A stretch of 64,000 bases of DNA, taken from positions 10,237-74,236 of the forward strand of contig JBBRTB010000022.1 in the NCBI GenBank assembly GCA_038244815.1, in the 5' to 3' direction. This DNA comes from DASVHS01 sp038244815. GTDB taxonomy: Bacteria; Acidobacteriota; Thermoanaerobaculia; Gp7-AA8. Below, piece by piece: positions 28,025-35,692 of this stretch; positions within the stretch are counted from its first letter, which is position 1; each line of letters opens with the position of its first letter. A program made the translations under genes and the position numbers. Below the pieces are notes generated by a model. The model saw nothing but the letters and a program-made list of their open reading frames with translations. It did not search any database and was not told the DNA's origin.

Positions 28025-28769
28025 GAAATATCACGACGCGGCCTTCATCAAATACGCCGTCGGCGGGGCCTATCACTGGCGGGAAGTCGGCGGCCACTGG
28101 ATTCGCCATCACGCGTTCACGGCGGAGCGCTATCGGCGCACGCTCGGGGCAGCGGGGCTGCTCGAAGGGAAGCGCGTGGTCGATTACGGCTGTGGCGACG
28201 GAGCGCTGCTCGGATGGATCGCCCGACGGGTCGGGCCACGCGGGCGCGCCATCGGCTTCGACCCGAACAGGGAAGGACTCGATCTCGCTCGCGGCATGTT
28301 CGCAAAGCATCGACTCGAGGCCGATTTCCGCTCCGACGCGGCGACGATCGCCGATGGGAGCGTCGATGTCGTCATCTGTGCCGAGGTCATCGAGCATGTT
28401 GTCGACGTGCCGGCGTTGATGAACGGAATCGCGCGCATGCTCCGACCGGGAGGCCGGGCGGTCATCACGACGCCGATCAGGCTTACCGAGACGCCTGAAG
28501 ACCCGAACCACGTCCGCGAATGGTTTCCCGGCGAGTTTTTGGCGCTGATGCAATCCGGACCGCTACGTCTGGTCGACCACCAACCGATCATCCCGGCGGC
28601 GGCACCGGAAATCTATTACTGGCGGCCTGGCATATTCCTGCGCGTGCCGGTCTTTCGCCTGCTGTGCAATCTGCTGTCGATCTATTTCGGTGTCAACGCG
28701 CTGAGCTGGCTGCGCGCCAGGCCGCGGCTTTACATGATGCAGATCGCCACGCTGGACAAGATCGCTTGA
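28014..28769 (+). CDS. class I SAM-dependent methyltransferase
   Basis: 251 residues from ATG 28014 (GTG 28005 is possible). The Rossmann motif I is VVDYGCGDGALLGWIA (residues about 55-70), with DGSVDVVICAEVIEHV as motif II and MLRPGGRAVITTP as motif III. This matches the methyltransferase type 11 family. A C-terminal hydrophobic stretch (LRVPVFRLLCNLLSIYFG) suggests membrane contact. Its position after a PIG-L-like and a glycosyltransferase gene points to modification of a glycan or lipid-linked sugar; the substrate is unknown. Confidence 0.8.
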   Translation: MSDRKYHDAAFIKYAVGGAYHWREVGGHWIRHHAFTAERYRRTLGAAGLLEGKRVVDYGCGDGALLGWIARRVGPRGRAIGFDPNREGLDLARGMFAKHRLEADFRSDAATIADGSVDVVICAEVIEHVVDVPALMNGIARMLRPGGRAVITTPIRLTETPEDPNHVREWFPGEFLALMQSGPLRLVDHQPIIPAAAPEIYYWRPGIFLRVPVFRLLCNLLSIYFGVNALSWLRARPRLYMMQIATLDKIA

Positions 28770-28805
28770 CGACGGGCGCGCAGGAGCGGAGTTTTCGGGC
28801 GATTT

Positions 28806-28882
<77 letters not shown>

Positions 28883-28968
28883 GCACAAGGGTGGACCCTG
28901 TGGAACGGCACCCGCCGCGGATGCATTCCCCCGAGGGCGGTGCATCGTAAATGCCGCTCCCACTGCTG

Positions 28969-29523
28969 TCAACCGGCGCGGTACGACGGCAGCACCGGTG
29001 CATCCTTCAGCCTGGGCGCCACGGCATCCTTCGCCGACAGATTCGGATGGTCCACGGGCCAGCGGATGCCGATGTCGGGATCGTTCCAGAGGATGCCCTG
29101 CTCCGAGGGAGGGTCGTAGTAACCCGTGCATTTGTAGATGACATCGCAGTCGTCGGTGAGCGCCGCGAATCCATGCGCGAATCCCGGCGGCACCCACATC
29201 ATGCGCTGGAGGCGATCGTCGAGCTCGATGGCGAACCACTTTCCGAAGTGCGGCGAGCCGGCACGGATGTCGACGGCGACGTCGAAGATCGTTCCGCGGC
29301 TGCAGCGGACGAGCTTTCCCTGCTGCGCCGGTTCCTGGTAGTGCAGTCCGCGCAGCACACCCCGCCGCGACCGCGAATGGTTGTCCTGCACGAAGACCGC
29401 GGGAATGCCGGCGTCACGAAAACGGTCCAGATGGTATGTCTCGAGGAAAAGGCCACGCTCGTCGGCGTAGACTCTCGGCTCGATGACGAGGACGCCCGGA
29501 AGAGAAGTCTCGATGACTTTCAA
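28969..29523 (-). CDS. rfbC: dTDP-4-dehydrorhamnose 3,5-epimerase
   Basis: 184 residues, the normal RfbC length, from TTG 29523; a longer open frame upstream is antisense to the LuxR gene. Motifs: IEPRVYADERGLFLETY, VQDNHSRSRRGVLRGLHYQ with the catalytic histidine region, and WVPPGFAHGFAAL. It converts dTDP-4-keto-6-deoxyglucose to the rhamnose-type intermediate for surface polysaccharide. No rfbA, B or D gene is in the window. It is divergent from the LuxR regulator, with about 20 nt between starts. Confidence 0.9.
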   Translation of the reverse strand: MKVIETSLPGVLVIEPRVYADERGLFLETYHLDRFRDAGIPAVFVQDNHSRSRRGVLRGLHYQEPAQQGKLVRCSRGTIFDVAVDIRAGSPHFGKWFAIELDDRLQRMMWVPPGFAHGFAALTDDCDVIYKCTGYYDPPSEQGILWNDPDIGIRWPVDHPNLSAKDAVAPRLKDAPVLPSYRAG

Positions 29524-29544
29524 AGCCGGCGGATCATAACCGGA

Positions 29545-30198
29545 ATGCCGCTCCTGAAACTCGTTTCCCGCAATGTCCAGCCGGCAGCGGCGCGAGCGCT
29601 TCGCGTGGCCGTGGCCGCACCGGACCGTTTCGCGCGCCTCGGGCTGACCACGCTGCTCGAGCGGTTCGACGACCTGCATGTCGTTGGCGACATCGACATC
29701 GACGACCGCATCGGCTCGCGGTTGCGCGTCATCGCTCCCGACGTGCTTCTCGCCGATCTGCAGTCGCACCCGCCATCGGCCCTCGACGACGTCGACTGCC
29801 CGACCGTCGTTCTCCTCACCGGCGCCCACGAAGCCGCGCAGGCGTTTGCCGCCGGTGCGGGCGCCGTCCTGCTGCGCACCGCGCCCGCCGGCCGCCTGCA
29901 CGCGGCGCTGCACGCGGTGACGAGCGACCTCGTCGTGGCCGACGCGGAAATCGCCTCGGCCGTCTTCGAGCAGCGTGCCCGAGCGGAAGAACCGCTCGAG
30001 CAGGCCCTGACGCATCGGGAGCTCGAGGTGATGCAGCAGCTCGCGGCCGGCCGCGCCAATCGCGACATCGCCTCCGCGCTCGGCATCACCGAACACACCG
30101 TGAAATTTCACGTGAACTCGATTCTGGAGAAGCTCGGAGCCGAGTCGCGCACGGAGGCAGTGGTCCGCGCGGCGCGACTCGGCATCGTCGTGCTTTAG
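29545..30198 (+). CDS. LuxR-type response regulator with degenerate receiver
   Basis: 217 residues from ATG 29545. The N-terminal 120 residues have the receiver fold order, with an aspartate in PDVLLADLQ. However, the usual acidic pair after strand 1 is replaced (VAVAAPDRFAR), and the switch lysine position reads LLRTAPAG. The C-terminal domain is a clear LuxR/NarL helix-turn-helix: LTHRELEVMQQLAAG, IASALGITEHTVKFHV and NSILEKLG. It probably binds DNA with little or altered phosphorylation control. Its stop overlaps that of the convergent protease gene. Confidence 0.8.
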   Translation: MPLLKLVSRNVQPAAARALRVAVAAPDRFARLGLTTLLERFDDLHVVGDIDIDDRIGSRLRVIAPDVLLADLQSHPPSALDDVDCPTVVLLTGAHEAAQAFAAGAGAVLLRTAPAGRLHAALHAVTSDLVVADAEIASAVFEQRARAEEPLEQALTHRELEVMQQLAAGRANRDIASALGITEHTVKFHVNSILEKLGAESRTEAVVRAARLGIVVL

Positions 30199-31070
30199 GC
30201 CTCGGGCCTCGGGCCTCGGGCCTCGGTTTGGCCGACGGTCGGGCGGATGGTTCGCGACTGACCTCCGCGAGTCAGTTCGAGATCGATTTCTTTTCCGATC
30301 GTCGCGCTGTTCAGAGCGTTCTGCAGAGTCCCCGGCGAGCGCACGTCGCTATTCTCGATTTTCGTGACGATGTCGCCGACGAGCATGCCGGCGGTGGCGG
30401 CGCTGCTGCCGTTCCTGACCGACATCACGAGCAGCCCCGCCTCGACCGGGTAGACACCGATACCGAGCATCGGCCTTCGCACCGATCCGTGCTGCAGCAA
30501 CTCGTCGACGACGCGCTCGAGCGTCTCGTGCGGAACCGTCGTTCCGCCGTGCGTGAGACGCGACGTGTTCATGCCGATGAGAGCGCCACCCGAGTCGAGC
30601 AGCGCTCCTCCGGAGAAGCCGCGCGGCAGGGAAGCGTCGACGTCGATGAAGCGGTCGATGCGTGAGCCGTCGAACGTCTGCCATTCTCCGCCTGCGGCGG
30701 TCACGGTGCCGAGGAGCGTGCGCAGCGAGCGGCCGGGTCGGCCGGCCACGAGGACGAGATGTCCGGCTCGCGGATCGCCGGCGCTCCGCGAAACCGGCTG
30801 CAGGGAGGCGCCGGTGACGCGCAGCAGGGCCACGTCGGTTCCGCTGTCGGCGCCGGCGAGTGTCGCGGCAAAGGAGCGGCCGTCTTCGCCGGCGATGCTG
30901 ATCCCGTCTCGCGCGCGGATCGCGTGCGCGGCCGTGACCACGAGATCGCCGGACCAGGCCAGCCCGGAGAGGGATGATCTTCGCGCTCCGTCGATCCGGA
31001 CGATCGAGGGGGCTGCGGCACCGGTCAAACGTGTGATCTCATCGGATAGTTGCGTGAGCAGGGTGGGCAT
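30195..31070 (-). CDS. trypsin-like serine protease with PDZ domain (HtrA-like)
   Basis: 291 residues from ATG 31070, with GGAGGAAACG upstream. The catalytic triad is visible: H49 (TAAHA), D79 (TDVALL) and S153 (GFSGGALL). A PDZ domain follows at about 200-285 (GLLVMSVRNGSSAATAGMLVGD). There is no signal peptide or membrane anchor, which is unusual for HtrA proteins that act in the envelope. The last residues ARGPRPEA are encoded by a GGCCTCG tandem repeat, so the C-terminus has been extended or rewritten by the repeat. Confidence 0.82.
   Translation of the reverse strand: MPTLLTQLSDEITRLTGAAAPSIVRIDGARRSSLSGLAWSGDLVVTAAHAIRARDGISIAGEDGRSFAATLAGADSGTDVALLRVTGASLQPVSRSAGDPRAGHLVLVAGRPGRSLRTLLGTVTAAGGEWQTFDGSRIDRFIDVDASLPRGFSGGALLDSGGALIGMNTSRLTHGGTTVPHETLERVVDELLQHGSVRRPMLGIGVYPVEAGLLVMSVRNGSSAATAGMLVGDIVTKIENSDVRSPGTLQNALNSATIGKEIDLELTRGGQSRTIRPTVGQTEARGPRPEA
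30198..30226. repeat. GGCCTCG heptamer, four tandem copies
   Basis: Four exact copies at the junction of two convergent genes. They overlap the LuxR stop codon and encode the C-terminus of the HtrA-like protease on the minus strand. Confidence 0.8.
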
Positions 31071-31180
31071 TTCGTTTCCTCCGGATCTGACGGTACGCGC
31101 AGCCAGCGGCACGCGCATCGTCCGAAACGTCAGGTGCTCACCTTTCGGTCAGGATGGCGCGGATGGTACAAGGGATCGCA

Positions 31181-32302
31181 ATGAGTGAAGTGCCGGCCGC
31201 ACCGCCGCGGCCAGAACGGCGGGAGTGGCGCCTGACGGGGATCATCTTCTTCGGGCTGCTGGCGGTCGCGTTGCTCTACGCATCGTTCGTGATCGTCTGG
31301 CCGTTCATGACCGCGATTCTCCTAGGCGCGATCATCGTGACGCTGACCTATCCGACGTTCCGCCGCATCCGCGACCGGATGAAAGGAAGGTCATCGCGCG
31401 CCGCCATCGTGATGCTCACGCTGCTCACGCTGCTCGGCGTCATTCCGTTCACGATCATCGGCCTCCTTCTCGTGCAACAGGCCAGCAACGTCTTTCAACG
31501 CCTGCAGTCGGTCGGCGCGCAGCAGATGTTGCACAGGCTCGATCTGACCTCGCACCTGGAGTGGATCCGCAGATACGTCCCGACCTTCGATCCGGCCACG
31601 CTCAGCCCGGAGCGGCTGCTGTTGCCGGCCGTGCGTCTGGTGCCGGGCTGGGTGGCCTCGCACGGAGCGAATCTCATCGGCGGCATCGCCGGCCTCCTGC
31701 TCGAGTTCGCGCTGGTGCTGCTGTCGGCGTATTTCTTCTACGTTGAAGGCGAGGCCATTCTGGAGGAGCTGGCTGTGCTCTCGCCGCTCCCGCCGCAGTA
31801 CGACGCGCAGTTCGGATCGAAATTCAAGGAAGTGATCGACGCCACGTTTATGGGACAGGTGTCGAGCGCACTGGCGCAGGGAATCGCCACCGGCATCGGG
31901 CTGGCCATCGCAGGGGTGCCGGGAGCGGCGTTCTGGGGCGCGGTGGCCACGATCCTGGGCTTGCTGCCGTTCATCGGCGCGGCCATCGTCTGGGTCCCGG
32001 CGACGATCTATCTCTTCATCTCGGCGTCGAGCGGCGATCGCGCCTGGTGGGGCGGATGGTTTCTGCTTCTCTGGGGCATGATCGTCGTGTCGCTCATCGA
32101 CAACGTCGTGCGGCCGTGGGTGATGAAAGGCAAGGCGGAGCTGCCGGCCATTCCATTGCTGTTCGCGGTCATCGGAGGGTTGCAGGCCTTCGGGTTCGTT
32201 GGACTGGTGATCGGCCCGCTCGTATTCTCATTGCTCGTGACCATCATCGATATCTACAAGCGGTCGTTTCGCCTGCGGAGGACCGACAGTGAAGTGGCGT
32301 AA
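31181..32302 (+). CDS. AI-2E family transporter (second copy)
   Basis: 373 residues from ATG 31181, preceded by AAGGGA (an upstream ATG at 31154 is possible). It has paired N-terminal helices, a soluble loop with RYVPTFDPATLSPER, and C-terminal helices including LGLLPFIGAAIVWVPATIYL and IGPLVFSLLVTIIDIY. As with the first copy, the transported molecule is unknown. It overlaps the next gene by 14 nt and starts a three-gene overlapping operon. Confidence 0.82.
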   Translation: MSEVPAAPPRPERREWRLTGIIFFGLLAVALLYASFVIVWPFMTAILLGAIIVTLTYPTFRRIRDRMKGRSSRAAIVMLTLLTLLGVIPFTIIGLLLVQQASNVFQRLQSVGAQQMLHRLDLTSHLEWIRRYVPTFDPATLSPERLLLPAVRLVPGWVASHGANLIGGIAGLLLEFALVLLSAYFFYVEGEAILEELAVLSPLPPQYDAQFGSKFKEVIDATFMGQVSSALAQGIATGIGLAIAGVPGAAFWGAVATILGLLPFIGAAIVWVPATIYLFISASSGDRAWWGGWFLLLWGMIVVSLIDNVVRPWVMKGKAELPAIPLLFAVIGGLQAFGFVGLVIGPLVFSLLVTIIDIYKRSFRLRRTDSEVA

Positions 32303-32837
32303 CGCAATCGCGATTCTTCTCGTGACTTCCGCGTGCGCGACGTCGCACGTGGCTCCCGTCCCCGGACTGCCCGTGAACTTCGGCGTCGTGGAAGAGGGAA
32401 AGCTCTATCGGGGCGCGCAGCCGACGGCGGATGAGATCGAGAATCTCTATCGTCGTGGCGTGAAGACGATCGTGAAGCTCAACGTGGCCGATCTGGACAT
32501 GGAGCGCTTCGCCACCGGCGAGCTGGGTATCCGGCTGATGGAGATTCCGCTCAACGCGCGCGACACCGGCACGGCCACGTCGTGCGCACAGGTCGAGCGC
32601 GCCTACGCGGCGATCAGCGATCCGCTGAACTGGCCGGTTTACGTCCATTGCGACCACGGACGCGACCGGACGGGCTTTCTCGTCGGCCTCTACCGCGAGC
32701 GGGTGGAGGGTTGGACGTGGGCTCAGGTCAGCGACGAACTGAGGCGATACGGTCACGACACGGCCATGCGCATCGTGCTGCCGCACATCTCCGGAGCGCT
32801 GGCCGATCACTACCACGTCTGTGCGGGGGCGCGGTGA
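32289..32837 (+). CDS. tyrosine/dual-specificity phosphatase-like lipoprotein
   Basis: 182 residues from GTG 32289. The N-terminus has a lipoprotein-type signal (LLVTSAC). The catalytic P-loop is HCDHGRDRTG, fitting HCx5R followed by T, and a preceding KTIVKLNVADLD supplies the strand typical of DSP-like phosphatases. It is probably an envelope-anchored phosphatase for phosphotyrosine or inositol/lipid phosphates. Translation appears coupled to the transporter before it and to the ICMT-like gene after it. Confidence 0.75.
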   Translation: MKWRNAIAILLVTSACATSHVAPVPGLPVNFGVVEEGKLYRGAQPTADEIENLYRRGVKTIVKLNVADLDMERFATGELGIRLMEIPLNARDTGTATSCAQVERAYAAISDPLNWPVYVHCDHGRDRTGFLVGLYRERVEGWTWAQVSDELRRYGHDTAMRIVLPHISGALADHYHVCAGAR

Positions 32838-33295
32838 CCGGCGAGCAGCAGGACAACGCCGGTGTGGTCTTTCCGCCGCCGTTCATCTTCGTGGGGTTCT
32901 TCGTGGCGGGATGGCTGGCGCGGCGCTGGATCCCGTGGTCCATTCCGTTCGCGCGGCCGGTTGGCGTGGTGGTCGTACTCTTCGCGCTGGCGTTGATCGT
33001 GTGGGGTCTGGGCGCGATGTTGCGGGCCCGCACCGCGGTGAACCCTCACAAACCCGCCACCCGGCTCCTCATCGAGGGCCCGTTTCGCCTCTCGCGAAAC
33101 CCGCTTTACCTGTCGCTGGTGATCCTCTACGCAGGCGTATCGATCTGGACCGAGGCCGTGACCGCGCTCCTGCTGTTGCCCGTGGTGATCGCGGTGTTGC
33201 GGGTCAGGGTCATTCGTCGCGAAGAGGCGTATCTCGAGCGGCGGTTCGGCGACGACTACCGGACGTATTGCGGCAGGGTGCGCCGCTGGTTGTGA
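32834..33295 (+). CDS. isoprenylcysteine carboxyl methyltransferase-like membrane protein
   Basis: 153 residues from GTG 32834 (GTGA overlap with the previous stop). It has four to five hydrophobic helices and the family motif LIEGPFRLSRNPLYLSLVIL, followed by EEAYLERRFGDDYRTYCGRVRRWL near the end (only partly a motif). This matches the ICMT/phospholipid methyltransferase (PEMT/NnrU-like) group. It would use SAM to methylate a lipid-like or prenyl substrate in the membrane. The true substrate in bacteria is generally unknown. Confidence 0.75.
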   Translation: MTGEQQDNAGVVFPPPFIFVGFFVAGWLARRWIPWSIPFARPVGVVVVLFALALIVWGLGAMLRARTAVNPHKPATRLLIEGPFRLSRNPLYLSLVILYAGVSIWTEAVTALLLLPVVIAVLRVRVIRREEAYLERRFGDDYRTYCGRVRRWL

Positions 33296-33316
33296 GGCCG
33301 GTGGGCGGCCGCACAT

Positions 33317-33688
33317 CTACGCCAGTCGCGTGACCACCGCCACGAGCTCGCTCCCTTCGAATGGCTTCTTCACCACCGCGAACACCTCTTTCGCGATGTC
33401 CCGGAGCACCGGGGTGGGGGTGGCGGTCATGACGATGACACGTTGCAGCAGCGCGGGGTTCTTCTCGCGCAGATCCTTGATCACGGTCATCCCGCCTTCG
33501 TGCGGCATCATCAGGTCGAGGATGATGGCCAAGTAATCATGGCGGCCGATGGCCTCCATTGCCGCTCGGCCGCTGCCGACGACATCGACGCGAAACCCCT
33601 GACGTTTGAGCAGCATCGAGACGAGTTTCTGCATCGACACATCATCGTCGAGCACGAGCACGCGTGATCTTCTCTTTAGCAGTTTCAT
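33317..33688 (-). CDS. single-domain response regulator
   Basis: 123 residues from ATG 33688. Receiver residues are complete: acidic pocket VLVLDDDVS, phospho-acceptor AIILDLMMPHEGG, T in VIVMTA, and switch lysine VVKKPFEG. No output domain. It is convergent with the ICMT operon and lies just downstream of the GH16-like gene on the same strand. It may be a diffusible phosphorelay partner. Confidence 0.85.
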   Translation of the reverse strand: MKLLKRRSRVLVLDDDVSMQKLVSMLLKRQGFRVDVVGSGRAAMEAIGRHDYLAIILDLMMPHEGGMTVIKDLREKNPALLQRVIVMTATPTPVLRDIAKEVFAVVKKPFEGSELVAVVTRLA

Positions 33689-33710
33689 GCGGCGGGCGAT
33701 TGTACGCGAG

Positions 33711-34592
33711 TCATAAATTGCACGGTGAGGGGAGTGCCGGAACGGGCGCGAGGACGGTGTCGCGGAACCTGACGCCGCGCTGCCGCAGATCGGCGACACG
33801 AACAGCAACGGCATCCGGCGTCAACGCCTTTTCGCTGAAGAACACCCAGTCGATGTCCTCTTCGTAGCGGCGCGTCTCCGTCGAAGCCAGGAGCCCGGTG
33901 CGGATGAACCAGAGATTGAAATTGATCGACATCATCGACTCCGGATAGTAGCGGCCGCTGTGGTCGGCGACGGGTCTGCCGTCGATCCAGTAACGCACGT
34001 GACCGTCCCCGACCTGGGTGACGAGCGTGTGCCAGCCGTCGAGCGAGCCTGGCGAATCGGACGAGACGTTGTCGGCTTTCCAGCCCGGCTCCGGGCTGAA
34101 CGTCTCCCACGTGGTCTCGAACATCGTCGCGGCGGTGTGCTGCCATCCGCCGTTGGGGAGGTACTCGAAGTCGATCTCGCTGTAGTCGGGATCCATCGGC
34201 GCCGCCAGCGGGCTGACGAGATAGAACGTCTCGACGATCTGATCGCCGTTCGGCCCGACCGCGGGCGTGTCGTGAAAGCGGACGCGCGCGGCGTAGGTGC
34301 CGCCGAGGTATTTGCGCTCGTGGCAGATCTGCGTCTGGATGGTGTTCCCGGGTGCGCCGCCCGTCGACGAGGACATCCTCAGGATCCCGTTTCCCGCATC
34401 GTCGATGAGCGTCACGTTCCCCGGGCCCCAGCTCGCGCCCGGAACTCCGGGCCAGCCGGGCTCTGTGCGTACGGTCCAGCCGTGCCGGGCGAGCATGGCG
34501 ACGGAAGGATCGCTGAAGTCGTCGAACAGCACCCGCGCGCTCGAGCATCCGGCCGTGACGAGCAGCGTGAGCGCCGCGACGATTCCTCTCAT
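33711..34592 (-). CDS. GH16-like lipoprotein
   Basis: 293 residues from ATG 34592, so that a lipobox (LVTAGCSS) falls at residue 17-24. The body resembles a concanavalin-type glycoside hydrolase family 16 domain. YSEIDFEYLPN carries the catalytic E-x-D-x-x-E pattern, and YWIDGRPV and INFNLWFIR are typical strands. It may hydrolyse beta-1,3 or beta-1,4 glucans or galactans at the cell surface. It is divergent from xylF, with about 65 nt between starts, which suggests shared control of sugar capture. Confidence 0.7.
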   Translation of the reverse strand: MRGIVAALTLLVTAGCSSARVLFDDFSDPSVAMLARHGWTVRTEPGWPGVPGASWGPGNVTLIDDAGNGILRMSSSTGGAPGNTIQTQICHERKYLGGTYAARVRFHDTPAVGPNGDQIVETFYLVSPLAAPMDPDYSEIDFEYLPNGGWQHTAATMFETTWETFSPEPGWKADNVSSDSPGSLDGWHTLVTQVGDGHVRYWIDGRPVADHSGRYYPESMMSINFNLWFIRTGLLASTETRRYEEDIDWVFFSEKALTPDAVAVRVADLRQRGVRFRDTVLAPVPALPSPCNL

Positions 34593-34657
34593 GATGTGGG
34601 CGTAGTGCGCCGTGCGTGCCATCGCCGCCGAGACCGGCTGTGGTACAACACGCGCTC

Positions 34658-35692
34658 ATGAAAAAAGCGCTGATCACCGCGTGCGCGCTGCTGGCCTTCG
34701 CTTGCGTCAAGGCACCCCGGGAGACCACCGCGGGGGAGTCCACGGCCCAGGAGCACAAGGGTCCGGTGCGCATCGGATTCTCCATGGATACGCTCAAAGA
34801 GGAGCGGTGGCAGCGCGACAAACAGCTCGTCGAACAACGCGCCAGGGAAGTGGGCGCGGTGCTCGACGTGCAGGTGGCCAACGGCGATGACGCCGTGCAG
34901 ACCAAGCAGGCCGACAACATGCTGGCCAAGGGCGTGGACGTACTGATCGTCGCGCCGCACAACGGCGAGATCGCCGCGTCGATCGTCGAGGCCGCGCACC
35001 GTCACGGCGTCCCGGTCATCGCGTACGATCGCCTCATCCGCAACGCCGACGTCGATCTCTACATCTCCCATCAGGTGGAGCGCATGGGGGAGATGCAGGC
35101 CCAGTACGCGCTCAGTCACGTGCCCAAAGGCAACTACGTCCTCATCGGCGGCTCGCCGACCGATTACAACGCGCTGCTGCTGCGCCAGGGTCAGATGAAG
35201 GTGCTCGACCCGGCCATCAAGCGCGGCGACATCAAGATCATCTCCGACCAGTTCGCGCGCGAGTGGAAAGCGGAGGAAGCGTTGCGCATCACCGAGGATG
35301 CGCTGACGAAGACCGGGAACAAGATCGATGCCATCGTGGCCTCGAACGACGGCACCGCGGGCGGCGCCATCTCCGCGCTCGAAGCGGCCGGTCTGGCCGG
35401 CAAGGTTCTCGTCACCGGTCAGGACGCGCAGAAAGACGCCGTGCAGCGCATCGTCAAAGGCACGCAGACCATGACGGTCTACAAACAGATCCAGCCGCTG
35501 GCGTTCGGCGCGGTCGACGCGGCCGTCAAGCTCGCCCGTCACGAGCCCGTGCCCACCACCGAGAAGATCAACAACGGCATGAAGGACATTCCGGCCATCC
35601 TCCTCGAGCCCATCGTCGTCGACAAGAGCAACGTCGACTCGACGATCATCAAGGACGGCTACCAGACCCACCAGGACATCTACGGCCAATGA
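34658..35692 (+). CDS. xylF: D-xylose-type ABC transporter substrate-binding lipoprotein
   Basis: 344 residues from ATG 34658, with a lipoprotein signal (LLAFAC). Periplasmic-binding fold 1 with VRIGFSMDTLKEERW, KGVDVLIVAPHNGEIAASI, VPVIAYDRLIRNADVDLYIS and TGQDAQKDAVQRI, all close to XylF. It captures a pentose or related sugar in the periplasm for the XylGH importer. Its stop overlaps the xylG start by 4 nt (ATGA). Confidence 0.88.
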   Translation: MKKALITACALLAFACVKAPRETTAGESTAQEHKGPVRIGFSMDTLKEERWQRDKQLVEQRAREVGAVLDVQVANGDDAVQTKQADNMLAKGVDVLIVAPHNGEIAASIVEAAHRHGVPVIAYDRLIRNADVDLYISHQVERMGEMQAQYALSHVPKGNYVLIGGSPTDYNALLLRQGQMKVLDPAIKRGDIKIISDQFAREWKAEEALRITEDALTKTGNKIDAIVASNDGTAGGAISALEAAGLAGKVLVTGQDAQKDAVQRIVKGTQTMTVYKQIQPLAFGAVDAAVKLARHEPVPTTEKINNGMKDIPAILLEPIVVDKSNVDSTIIKDGYQTHQDIYGQ

